64,000 nucleotides of DNA from Sipunculus nudus (lineage: Eukaryota; Annelida; Sipuncula; Golfingiida; Sipunculidae): positions 24,509,456 through 24,573,455 of the forward strand of contig CM049318.1 of assembly GCA_026874595.1 (NCBI GenBank), written 5' to 3'. The notes under the pieces are model-generated. The model was not told the DNA's origin and ran no database searches. It saw only the letters and a program-made list of their open reading frames with translations. Shown here one piece after another: positions 10,519 to 21,025 of the stretch; positions within the stretch are counted from its first letter, which is position 1, and every line of letters begins with the position of its first letter. The translations under genes were made by a program, and so were the position numbers.

Positions 10519-11163
10519 TTCACTTAATTTGTAATCAGGATAGCCATTAACTTGTCTGTAGGCTTGTCATTTTGGTTGTTGATAATGTTTAGAAAAAGCA
10601 AAATATCGCCCCCATCAGGAGAGCATGAATTCTTCCCCGTTCGTATGTGTGTTTTTGTTCACAACATAACACACGCAATAATAAACAGAATCTCGTTATA
10701 TTTTAGGGCATTTCGGGTTTAGGCTAGCAAAGAATCGATTTTAGATTTTGATGGCGATCAAGCACATGATCCGGTTTCAGGAACGCCAGCATTAAATAAT
10801 ATCAAAGGCATATCGTCATTGATGCACGGATGTATATGGGGATACGGGTCAAATAGGTGAATGCAACCGCTGGTCCTGGAGCATCCAGCGAATGGGACAC
10901 CCCCATTAGCGGAGGCTTGCTTCACTTAGAATGCAGATTAAGTGTTGTGTACATTCATGCAAGTATTTCAGGAGTTACGTTTGTTTGTTTTTTTTAATTA
11001 TTTGGACTATTCATGTACATGTCACACTTGTTCAAGTAATCAAGTACTTCCAAAATCAGAGTCAAGCATAATATCAAGGCAGAATAAACCCGGATGTGTA
11101 TCCTATTGCATAGGTTCACATTTGGCTTGTCGGCCTTGTTTATCAAATATTCACACAACCTAG

Positions 11164-11640
11164 GATATAATCTGTATGTTTGTATACGCACGCGTGATAC
11201 GGTTGAAGAAGATATGTGTTTGAAAATTGTACCCTCTATTTCTTGAGTATTTCTATGTTACGTAACGTTGACTCTACAATATTACACATTTTTATATTAT
11301 AAATTAATGCTAATTGATGGCTACACATATTAGTAATTTTCTTTTCATTCTAAATGAATGTTTAAAAAATTCGGCACAGAATTGCGTAATGCAAATTTAA
11401 CAACTTTTTAAATACACCTACTGTCGACTTTTAATTTTTCTTTATGTATGAATGGGAGCTGTAAAGCATATCAAAAGCGGTCCCGGATCACTACTTATTC
11501 TTCGATGATGAGGCATACATGAAGAATAATTTAATAATAGGATACAAAACAAAATAAAATAATTGTTTTACGGAATACCGGCCACCCTATTTTCTGCCGA
11601 TCTCTTTCGTGCTATTGCCTCAGCCTCTTCAAGGATATAA
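11164..11640. other. Gene-free AT-rich stretch
   Basis: I see no coding, RNA or structural signal beyond AT-rich sequence. Confidence 0.45.
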
Positions 11641-11948
11641 TGATGTGAATAAAAAATTCAAAAGTTTCATTTATAAAGGTGCAATATAAAGTAAAAAAAC
11701 TTTGTGTTTTTTATTCAAAATGAACTCCAAGAACTGCCAGACATATTCAACGTTTTGTTTTGACCGTAAAAGTAAATGAAACGGTGTGTTGGCGTTGGTG
11801 TTATCGCCCGGCCGCTCCTATTTTCTTTGGCGGAGGCGGCTGTGTGGCTTAATTTGAAATAATGAAGTCCAACTCACTAGTAAGAGTACCATTCCGAGTC
11901 AAAGCCCTTCGAGTCAAGGTTCCTAAAAGGATTACTGCATCACTGGTG

Positions 11949-12002
<54 letters not shown>

Positions 12003-12010
12003 TTATAAGT
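11641..12010. repeat. Block C2, diverged internal duplicate of 2840-3260
   Basis: Several phrases are shared in order with 2840-3260: ATAAAGGTG followed by an AATAT/ATATCA stretch, CAGACATATTCAACG versus CACATATTCCACG, GGCGGCTGTGTGGCTT versus GGATGGGTGGCTTT, and AAGTCCAACT versus AAGTCTAACT. The similarity indicates a second old dispersed duplication inside the unit. Its nature is unknown. Confidence 0.5.
11949..11999. repeat. (TA)n microsatellite, tract 4, copy 1
   Basis: About 50 bp of TA, 37 bp from a second TA tract. Confidence 0.97.
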
Positions 12011-12032
12011 GGTATTATCTTACAAACACCTT

Positions 12033-12036
<4 letters not shown>

Positions 12037-12085
<49 letters not shown>
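12037..12085. repeat. (TA)n microsatellite, tract 5, copy 1
   Basis: About 48 bp of TA. The pair of tracts flanks a short unique spacer. Confidence 0.97.
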
Positions 12086-12594
12086 GTTTGTATGGTGTTA
12101 AGTCGGGTTATTCTATCTCAATACACTTGAGAAATAAAAGAAAGATGACTTCTGTCGTAAAAATATTTTATTAATCTGAACTTTCGAAGCGGTTAGGCTT
12201 TTTTGTCAGGCAGCGGTAATTGGGAACAGGTAGAGAGGCTTTTAAATATAGCGGATTAACAATGTATAAAGTCCATAAATAAAGGAACAGTGCATATATA
12301 TTCTGATTGGAAATCAGGTAACATTTTAACCATGGTGCTCTGTGCCTGCGTGGTAGACAAGAGGATCCATTACTCCATTCAGAAAAATCCACGAAACTGC
12401 ATGAATATCGATGTCATGTTTTTTTTTTAATGTTCAATTGTGTCCGCAACGATTTTGAGGGAATGGCAAGGATGATTTTCTTCATTTTTGCGTGGTAACA
12501 ATGTTATATGTTCATGCTGAATGGATTAGTTTAAGGGTTGAGTACAGTTGTTTTCCGTTGTGGGCACAGATCACTAACACAAAAAAAAAATATA

Positions 12595-12740
12595 AAAACG
12601 CAAAATACTTTGGAATGCAAGAGGAGATTTATCAAGGCCAAATGTGGATGTAAACTTTATTGTAAGTTTCTAGGTCAAACGGTTGCGATTTTTGCCTTGT
12701 TAAAGGACGGAAGAACGAACGGATTAGCTAAAAAAAGCTA
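12595..12740 (+). repeat. Diverged relative of the 480-740 repeat
   Basis: It aligns in order with 580-690 through a GAGATTTAT phrase, GGATGTA(A/T)ACTT, a GTTT(C/T)TAGGTC phrase and a GGACGGA tail. Copies are at about 31923-32068 and 51204-51349. The ORF across it is a shadow of the repeat. Confidence 0.5.
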
Positions 12741-13844
12741 TGCCTTAAATGAATGTCTGATAAAAATATTAGTTTAAATCAACAAATGTTAATTTTGCTT
12801 CAACCATTATTTATCTTTTCATAAATTTGTTTTACTTTTTCGGAATGTCTACCTTAAGCATTATTCTTTACGGATCCTCTCCAACATAAATAGTCAATAT
12901 CATTCCACCACATGTTGCTATGTTGTAAACAATCTAGTGATACTCTAAAATATATCTATTTAAGGTTGATACATATATAAGAGATTAACCAGTTCGAAAA
13001 ATACCTGAGGACAGATTATAAATACTTATGATATATTTAGGATAAGTAGTATAGTAGAAGATAGGCTTATAAAAATGCCAAAAGGAGAGATAATTTAAAG
13101 TAATTTGTATTTCTCTTTATACTTACATATGCGGAAGCCATCAGCTTACAGCCGCAAAATTTCACAATAAAAATCACTATGGAAGGGCAGCAATAATTGT
13201 TTTTGTTTATGTCATCGTTCATTTTTTTAAACTGGTATAATAACCATGTGTAGATTAATTATCATTTCCACCACTGTAACTGACAATCTTACTTTTAAAC
13301 CTCACTACTGGAATCTGTACTGGTGCGATTGCTAATTGTGCCAAATTTGTCTTTGTAAGGATAGTTTTGTGTACACCGAACACCATACCGCTCACTACAA
13401 TGGATTAGCCAGTGGCCCATTAAAATTTGGTACAATAACTACATCAAATCATTCCGCAGTGAACATTACAAAAAAATCAGAACTTTCGTAGCACATTGGA
13501 ACCTAAAGAGAAGCTAAATACAATATTCAACCACTTGGTAAATATCCCAACGCTTTAACACAATGAAACACACCCCCGATCAATGAAACCTCTGTGTGGA
13601 GGAGAAACACAGAATATTACAAAACAAAAGCGACAATTCGATAATCTTCTTGAACAGGCGCAGTGAATAAGTTTCAAATGATGACACCTAAAACTGCCGA
13701 ACCGGGCAAAAAGAAAGCATCAGTATTAGCTGGGTCTCCGACGAGCGTCAGTTATCTGACGCAATTTCAGACACATTAATTTTTAGTAGAAATTCCCTGA
13801 ACATGACTAATCATTAGCTGAACTGTTAAACGTAGGCAATACGA
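12741..13844. other. Gene-free stretch, with small degenerate repeats
   Basis: No gene is supported. The phrase CTACTGGAATCTGTACTGG near 13308 recurs in modified form near 15025 and 15873, so short fragments of one element are scattered through 13.2-15.9 kb. Confidence 0.45.
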
Positions 13845-13954
13845 TGGAACGTAGCTTAAGGTTTTTATATTTTGAAAACGCCTACATAGGGATGACGTGC
13901 CTCGTTATTTCAGCAAATTAAGGACAAATTACAAGTTTTACACTTATAAAAATA

Positions 13955-14060
13955 TTATGAAATCATAGGATGAAAAACAATGTAGTGCCAGGTGCCGCCA
14001 TCTACCCATGCTCTTACGAAACTACAGAGCAGAGCATACTGACTTTGACAACAACCTTGC
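13955..14060 (-). other. Possible alternative terminal exon of the block-B gene
   Basis: Only 22 bp beyond the exon-2 stop, the minus strand has a second acceptor-like GTGTGTTTCGTAG|G. It is again in phase 2 and is followed by 34 open codons to TAA (13955-13957). The reading contains a GCC motif and one further Cys (three Cys in all). Joined to the leader exon it would give another short Cys-containing peptide. Block A has a similar Cys-containing frame at 8611-8770, but without the AG. It could be an alternative exon, 3' UTR or coincidence. It is unchanged in copies 2 and 3. Confidence 0.2.
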
Positions 14061-14082
14061 CTACGAAACACACACGTAATGA

Positions 14083-16970
14083 TTAATTAGTTATTTGGAG
14101 CAAACATCGTTCACACATGACCCAGGTGCCTCGACGTCTTTCCGAGTCACTGACTATCAAAGAAGTTAAGGTGTAAGTGTCTTTGTGTCTAAAACACGGT
14201 ACATTCCCGGTAAAAAAAGGCCTATGCGAAAAAAAAAATAACAAGACAAGTAACCATAATATGACACGCAAGTTAACATGTCCTTTAAACTGTTCACTCA
14301 CTTTGTTGATGCAATATGGCGCCCTGATCTGTCTAGGGATACACTGAGGTTAAAACAAATATGTGGTCTTTGCACCTCTTTCCGCTTAAGGCATGGCGTG
14401 TAATCTGGCCCACACTGACGGTAAGTAGAGCGTTGTGTATGCGGAGTGGCATCCATTGAAAAGGATTAAAATTTAGCCATGCAACTCAATCAAAATGAAT
14501 GACGTCAAATCGGTTGTAAAAGTTCTTGAACCGGTTTAATCAGACCAACGAGAGTAGGTGTCGCATGTTTAAATTTTGGAGTCAGACTCACATGGCGATA
14601 CCATATTCTCATTTGGGTGATTAATCCTCTGTTCTATCCCTAAACTGGTGGATGATTTAAAAGGACGGAGGACGGATTTAAAATATATGACCAATTTACG
14701 AATAGCCAGACAGAAGGTATACTTATAAAAATAACAAAATTACAGGTACCTCAAGAAATCTGCGATACTATTAATCACATACATGTGCGGATAAGGAACA
14801 TTTATTCATATAGTCACAAAGTGTCACTTAACAAATTCTTATTGATCGGCTTCATTAATTGTTTTACATATGTCAATGTATATATTTGAAGTTGGTATAA
14901 TTAGCATTTGAATCATAATTATATTCACCTATATGATAATTTGATAAGTTTTTATAATTAGTGTGTGTATCATAATTATCATCCCCATTAATACAAGTAG
15001 CAAACTTACCAGTAAAAATCAGTACAGGAATCTGTACTGGTACGACTGCTAATCGTGTCAATGGGTTTTGTTTCACAACAATTTTGTTAAACTTCTCTTC
15101 AACAACGTTTTGTTATTTATCATATTACTGATTGATGATGAAGAATTACAGGGTATGAAATTGCTCATTCACCATATAATTTTACTATATATGTTTGACA
15201 ACTTATGGTTCTGTGTCTCATGCTTTCGAATTACAGCTTTTGGGTGTAAAACTGCTCTGCCTGGACTGTTTGCCCGTGATCCAGTATATCTATTATTAAC
15301 TCGGGATCGCACAATCATGTGATTGTTGCTCCTATAACCCAGCCACCACAGCCGCAATAAAAAATCTTTATACACAGACATTTTTACTTAATTACACACA
15401 AATGTTGTCAGTAACTTTTGTCTTACCAAATTTTCCTTTCCTATAGTGCGACTTTTATCATTCAACTCGCGGAGCATCCTGAGCATAGTTACAAAGTAAC
15501 AATGTGTGTGTGGACAAAAGAGTCAAGGCAACCTCATGACAATGATATAATTACAGGCACGGTCCGAGGCCTTTTGTCGATTAACTAACGATTTTTTTTT
15601 TTTGCTGAAAAAGGAGAGTGAGTCCAAAATGGCTAGTCAGTTTTATATATTCCATGGTTCAGCCACAAAACTATACATCTAAAACGTCTCATTGTTATTG
15701 TAAGGAAAAAGCATTATTACTGACGGCCTAGCAGGTCTGCATAAAAAAAAACTTAGTTAGATTTAGCAACTGTTCCCGTACATACCGCAACTTTGATTTA
15801 AACCGGTATGTTTAGCAGTTGTTCCAGGTCTAATGCTAATCAAGATTTTACGTGCAAAAATTATAATTTCTATCATTACTGGTACAATTGCACTAAGTGA
15901 GATATACAAGGATTTTAAACAAACAATATAATGTGTCTAATGAAACACGGTATTTTCCATTCTGATGTATCTCTGAACACCATTTTTTGTCAGCAACATA
16001 AAGCAATCATCAGGAAACTACTCATACATGTGTCGCCATCTATGCAGACGTTGGGTAGCGACAGATCCGTGCTTCCAGACCCTAATAAAAACGTAATTTC
16101 TTGTTTGAAAGTCAAAGCATGGGGATTATGACATTTATTGGAGACGCCTACATAGATTTGCAAGTGTATAATTACCTGTAATTTGTTTATTAAAGATGCC
16201 TGATAAATACATTTACCAGTTCGTGCTAGACTCTTACGAAATTACTTAAGCTATTTAATATAACTTCGTGAGGTTAACTAATATTCTTTTTATACAAAGT
16301 TGGCCGGACATGGTATTTACAACGGGCCTGAATTTTTTTTCCGCTAATAATTAACATGACAGTTATGTAGAACGGAGTGCTTAGTACCTCCGTTTGAAAA
16401 TCCATTGAAATTCAACAGGATATGAACAGGACTATCATAAATAAATGAACACTTTAAACCATCCATGCAGGAGACAAGATAACTCCTTAGGCTTGCAGGT
16501 AACAAATGGTCCGCGTCATGTTTCATAAATAAAACTGCAAGATATGTGGGGACCTTTGCCTGGAGTTGACTCTCTTATAGGAACAGGATGTGCTCAAAAC
16601 TCCTTACCAAATTCGTTACATAAAGAGCACGCTCTCTCGCCTTAGGAGTGAATGAATACGTGTCATGGGCGGCAGGTAAATATACATCAATTAACCTCAT
16701 AGCGTCTGTTATAGCTTTTTTGGGTAGTAAGCTCCCTAGTGAACCAAGGAAAGCTTCATGGATAGGAAGAACACAGTGTAAAGTCGGATGAGACTGACAC
16801 CATCGGTGATATCTGACTATAAGACCCAACCTTAACCTTTTATACATGGATGTGGTAGTTCTTGCGCTGTGTTTTGCCTGAAATAAGTAACGGATAACTA
16901 ATTTAACTTACTGTGAATAGACATGCAACAGCTGTAACAGCAGCAGCAAAACACCTGCCGGACCAAGCAT
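14083..16970 (-). CDS. Candidate two-exon secreted peptide gene (block B), copy 1
   Basis: Predicted join on the minus strand is 16970-16912 with 14221-14083, an intron of about 2.7 kb. Exon 1 starts at ATG (A at -3) and encodes a 19-residue leader with the core GVLLLLLQLLHV. It ends CA|GTAAGT in phase 2. Exon 2 follows an uninterrupted T-run and CGCATAG and starts with the single G that completes a Gln codon. It then reads 45 codons to TAA. The product is 65 residues. The putative mature part starts at Gln20 and has Cys29, Cys56 and Cys59 (the last two in CERC) and a basic RRR at 48-50. A TATA box lies about 310 bp upstream. I recognise no family. Support comes from matching phase, strong splice signals and partial conservation in block A. 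There is no transcript evidence, and a chance assembly of signals remains possible. Confidence 0.38.
15020..15039. repeat. Short perfect inverted repeat
   Basis: CAGTACAG, a GAAT spacer, then CTGTACTG. It lies in the phrase that recurs near 13308 and 15873. Copies are at about 34348-34367 and 53776-53795. Confidence 0.6.
16608..16877 (-). other. Candidate internal exon, 90 codons, phase 0, copy 1
   Basis: On the minus strand an acceptor (CTTATTTCAG) and a donor (TTG|GTAAGG) bracket 270 bp that are open throughout in phase 0. The translation begins AKHSARTTTSM and includes PIHEAFLGSLGSLLP. After the donor-proximal TAA the same frame is open again to 16344. The 270 bp appear unchanged in all three full copies, while neighbouring sequence in copy 3 has several changes. 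It does not share phase with the leader exon 34 bp upstream, so the two cannot be simply joined. The family is not recognised and a chance ORF is quite possible. Confidence 0.2.
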
Positions 16971-17283
16971 CTTTAAAGTGTACGACTTCTTCGTGATGAG
17001 CAGCTTGCAGACATGCCGTTCCTCCTTTTCCCAGCCTGCTGCTTCAATACACCAGCTGACTCGAGATGTGCATACTCATGAGACGGAGCGACGAGGAAGA
17101 AAAAAAACAACAGGTCTCTGCAGCGAACATTGGCGGGATCTGTGTACGACTCACTCTGCCATCACGTGGAGCATCATACGCCAAGATATTCCTGTTCAGC
17201 CGGCTGTGTCAATAATACATAACGCAGAGGCGTAGCGCACTCCAGTAACCTTTGATATGTTTTGTTACATCTGGCTCAGAGAG

Positions 17284-17290
17284 TTTTATA
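17284..17290 (-). promoter_or_regulatory. TATA box of block-B gene, copy 1
   Basis: TATAAAA on the minus strand, about 314 bp upstream of the leader ATG. The equivalent position in block A is TATAAAAT (10511-10518). Both are embedded in the shared phrase CTCTGAGC/ATTCTCTGAGC just downstream. Conservation of the box across the old A/B duplication is the main support. Copies are at 36613-36619 and 56041-56047. Confidence 0.45.
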
Positions 17291-17691
17291 TCAGCTTAAT
17301 CTATATTATCAGAATCACCCATAATACTGACCTATTTTGAGTTGTTGTGCAGTCGGTTGTTGATAATGAAATATCACTGTAAAGAATAAGCAAAAGAAGA
17401 ATCAGCATAGAATGCGTCCAATTTACGTTTGTGTTTGTTTGTGTTTTGTCTGTACACAAAATTACTCAAGCATTTATGAACGGGATCTTTAATATTTTCA
17501 GGACTTTTCGGGAATAGGCAAGTAAAGAATCGATTTTAGATTTTGGTATAGATCGGTCACATGATCCGGATTCAGAAACGTCAGCAAGATACATTCTCAA
17601 ACGATCAGTCACTTATGTACGAATGTTCATGGAAATATGGGCCAAATAGTTGAATGCAAACACTAGATCTGGAGCAACCCTTGAAAGGTAT

Positions 17692-17707
17692 CCCCCCCCC
17701 CCCCCCC
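17692..17707. repeat. Poly-C tract
   Basis: 16 C in copy 1, 11 in copy 2 (37021-37031) and 12 in copy 3 (56330-56341). Confidence 0.95.
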
Positions 17708-17879
17708 AAACCTGCATACGGCACAAGCTTGCATTCTTTAGAATACAGGTTTCTTCGGCCATTGTCCGTGCTTTAAGTACAAAACCGTTCGCCCTCTTCC
17801 TTACGTTAACCGATACAATTTAACAAGGGACCCCTCTGGTCAGCGCTCAGCTGATTATGTCTATACGGATATGTTTATC

Positions 17880-19558
17880 AGTTTTCCCCTAAATATGGGT
17901 ACTGTGATGATCCATAATCTAATCCGAGAATCGACGGGCCCTGTAACCTTGACCTAATATAAAAGTCAAGCCTGAAACATATATATAAATCCAAACTGGA
18001 GATATAATCCGGAAACAAATATGTGCCCAGATGACCACTGTGAATTTGACCTTCGATATTGTAGCCCTGAAACAAATCAACTTTTCCCCCTATTGGCTGG
18101 TCAGCTATTTGTGCACATTTAAAGGTTTGTTATGAACTGTTTGGCTTAAAATGCATACAAAATCATTCTAATGAAGTTGGTCATGTGAACTTGACCTTAG
18201 GTTTCATGCCCCCCGGAATTAACAGAGTTTTTACCCTAGTGGTGGGCAATATATAAATCAGGTTTGAAACCAATATTTCAGTCCAAACTGGTGTTACTAT
18301 CTGGAACTAATATGTGGATAGATGGCCCCGTGACCTAGACCTATGACTTTGTGACCCCAAAACCCATAAGTCTCTGCCATTGTTGACAGATTGGAAATGT
18401 CTGGAAAATTGAAGGTTTGGATCGAAAAGGTTGGCTTGAAAAACATCTACAGATCAAACATTTTTAGAGAAGTGAATGTGTGACCTTACCCTTTAATCTC
18501 ATGATCCCAAAATAAAAAAAAATCTTCTAACACAGAAACCAATATGTCAATCATAAATGGAGTTATCATCCGATAACAAATATGTGTACAAATGGCTACT
18601 GTGACCTTGACCTTTGTCACTCTAACCCTTCCATCAATAAGCTCCCTCACCTATAGGCATGTGCGCTATATGTGCAGGATTGAAGGTTTGGTATGAAAAG
18701 TTTAGTTTAAAGCCATCCACAATCTTTCTTAATAAGTGGAACATGTGAACTTGAACTTTGACCTCAGAACCCCAAAATCAACAGAGTTCTTGTGTTACAG
18801 GTTGACCATAGTCGATTTAAGTTTTGAAATCCATATGTCAATCCAAACTGGATTTATCATGAATATGAAACAAAGATGACGGACATACAGAAAGAAGAAC
18901 AGACGGAAATCCAGGGTGATTAATATGGGACATCCTCTTATTCAAGCAGAGCCCTACTCAACACATAAAATTTAGGACACAGATGTTACTGCTGCTGCGA
19001 ATTTGATAGTTTCCAAAAAATGTATATAAATAGAAAAAAAATACAGGTGGCGGCACCTGGGTGTCAGGACACTGGAAGAAACCACAGCTAAGAAATTTGA
19101 AACTGGGGACCCATTGGTCTCGACGCTCAGCTGAATTTGTCTTTAAAGATAAGTTTATGTGCTTATTTTCAAAATACGGGTCCAGACGTCAATTGGAAGC
19201 CAACCTGTCTACCAAAACTGAAGTTACGAATCAATAACTAATTTGAGACTGGATCAGCCCTGCAACCTTGAACTTGGACCTAGTGACCCCAAAATTAGAG
19301 GGTGCGCCATGTGGAAGACGGAAGGTTTGGAATGAAATGTTTGACTCAAAATGCATCATCATTCTTTCTAAATATGTGGTTTCTTTGACCTTGACCTTTA
19401 ACCTCATGAGTACCAAATCAATAGAGATATTGCGATGGAGATGGGCGATATAAATCAAGTACGAAATACCTATGTCAATCCAAACTGAACTTATCATCAG
19501 GAAATAAATTTGACGTACATACAGAAAGACGAACAGACAGACAGGCTGATTAATATAG
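17880..19558. repeat. TGACCTTGA-rich satellite-like array, copy 1/2 junction
   Basis: Degenerate sub-repeats alternate two modules. One contains GAAGGTTTGGTATGAAA-type sequence and ends in a run of TGACC half-sites. The other contains TCAATCCAAACTGGA and ACAAATATGTG. NR-type half-sites appear near 17946, 18046, 18190, 18331, 18482, 18602, 18755, 19264 and 19386. Exact TGACCTTGA is at 18602-18610 and 19386-19394. The array spans the arbitrary boundary chosen for the unit. Open frames here are shadows. Confidence 0.7.
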
Positions 19559-20800
19559 GGAATCCACTTTTTTCAAGCGGGGTACTAATAAACACACACG
19601 TTTTCAGGACACAGATAAAAACCACTGTTGCAAATCTGATAGTGTCAATATGATTTTGCAGTCTCAAATAAAAAGAGTGGAAAAAATACTGGTGGCGCCA
19701 CCAGTCTTCAAGAACTGAGGAAACCAATCATAATCAATAAACACATCAGGTTCCAGGACACTGAATGAAACCACAGTTGAGAAACTGACATAATTGCTGT
19801 CATTTCATGGTCACAAAAACAGAAAAAAAATCGTAAAAACTAGAAATATACAGGTGGCGCCATATATAGGATATAGGTCACGTAATCTTAATTTAGGGTT
19901 CCAAAGAGATTTATTATTCACCACCTTGGATGTATACTTAGAAGTTTTTAGGTCCAGCGTTTACGATTTGTGCCCTGCTAACGGACAGACGGACCCTCGG
20001 ACAGACGGACGGAGTGCGCAATAACAGCCATACCTATACCTCAGTCTACTTTCAGTTAGCTGAGCTAAACAACGGCTTGAGCTTAATTTTGGCTATCTGC
20101 ATTGACTTACAGCTTGGAAAAAAAAATGAAAAATCTTCTTCTCCAGATTCATTCAGCCAAATTGTTCAGTTTTTCACTGAAATTATCCAAGAGGCGAGCT
20201 CTCTTAAGTTCGTTCATACGGTTCGGGTTCGATTAATTTTAGACGACTTACAGGAATTGGAACACAGTCATTTGGCCATGTACGCATACTAATATAACAA
20301 TCTTAGAAACGGCAGGAGCTAGCATAACCAAGTTTATATTTGAAATGTCAGTCTTACTAACATTTTTTTGATATTGAGATGTTCAAATTATCAAATTATG
20401 ATCAGTCCTTAAATATCTTTTATTCATGGCCAAGGTCGCTCAGGACTGTGTCCAAAGCAGTCCAGGACTAAGAGACCAGTCCACTAAGTATCGAAAACAG
20501 AGCGGACCGGACCGGGTTTAAGTCCAGTCAGATCTCGTCTCATCTTATCCTCTCTGTATGCGGCACACTTAATATTCCATGCTCCCAATAAGGTCACCGA
20601 CCCCATTCGCAGAGTACTTTCATTATTATCATCAGAAATTAGAAATTAGAAGAACTCACACAGCCATAGCCGCCGCCAGCACCTCTTTATTTATCTGCAT
20701 CCAGGCCCACCTTAAAATTGAAAGGAGCCAAACCACCTGTCTTACCTTTATAAACTAAAGGTAATCCCTCGGAACTTTAATAAAAAGTGAGTCAGAAAGC

Positions 20801-21025
20801 ATGGAAATCACCACACTGCTTGTTATCTTCATATCAACGTGTTTATACTATCTGAGGGGTCGCCAAATTAAAACAAATCCAACAAGGGCAAGTAAGATAA
20901 CCCAGAGCTTTGCAAATGGCGTTCTACAAGAAGGGAACCTTTCTACCTTCGAATATAGGCAACCTACCACCTTAGGTTACATGTTTTTCCCATTTGTCAA
21001 CATTGCTGTGTTTACCAGCACGTGA
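20801..21025 (+). CDS. Hypothetical 74-residue ORF, copy 2
   Basis: This is identical in translation to the ORF at 1483-1707. The ATG start and hydrophobic N-terminus are kept. The same caution applies: there is no known family and no supporting gene structure. Confidence 0.2.
   Translation: MEITTLLVIFISTCLYYLRGRQIKTNPTRASKITQSFANGVLQEGNLSTFEYRQPTTLGYMFFPFVNIAVFTST

Larger units (their letters stand above)
16855..17752. repeat. Block B, 5' part: diverged duplicate of 10085-10935
   Basis: Long collinear similarity includes the leader exon, CAGCAGCAGCAAAA, the CGACGAGGAAG phrase, TATTCCTGTT, AAGAATCGATTTTAGATTTT, the CACATGATCCGG phrase, and a 3' end near AGAATACAG/AGAATGCAG. Homology resumes at 13845-14640 versus 8560-9330. 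Block B is longer than A between these parts because of extra sequence at 14640-16855. Confidence 0.75.
1..19318. repeat. Tandem 19.3-kb unit, copy 1
   Basis: This is the first of three full units of a direct tandem repeat. The sequence at position 1 recurs at 19319, 38647 and 57942, and every landmark inside the unit recurs with the same order and spacing. The phase is set by the window edge, so the true unit boundary is unknown and the array probably continues to the left. Copy 1 and copy 2 agree almost base for base over the first 17.5 kb. They differ mainly in microsatellite length (for example poly-C of 16 versus 11 near 17692 and 37021) and in a cluster of substitutions at 18.1-19.1 kb. 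The term macrosatellite is descriptive. I do not recognise the unit as a named element. Confidence 0.97.

Noticed and set aside
15169-15381. Basic 70-residue minus-strand ORF
   Set aside because: Copy 3 has a stop at the equivalent position (CGCTAAATCATG region near 54064), and there is no leader, domain or splice support.
16877-16911. 34-nt intron joining the leader exon to the 16608-16877 segment
   Set aside because: Too short for normal animal splicing, and the phases do not match; the joined frame stops after 15 codons.
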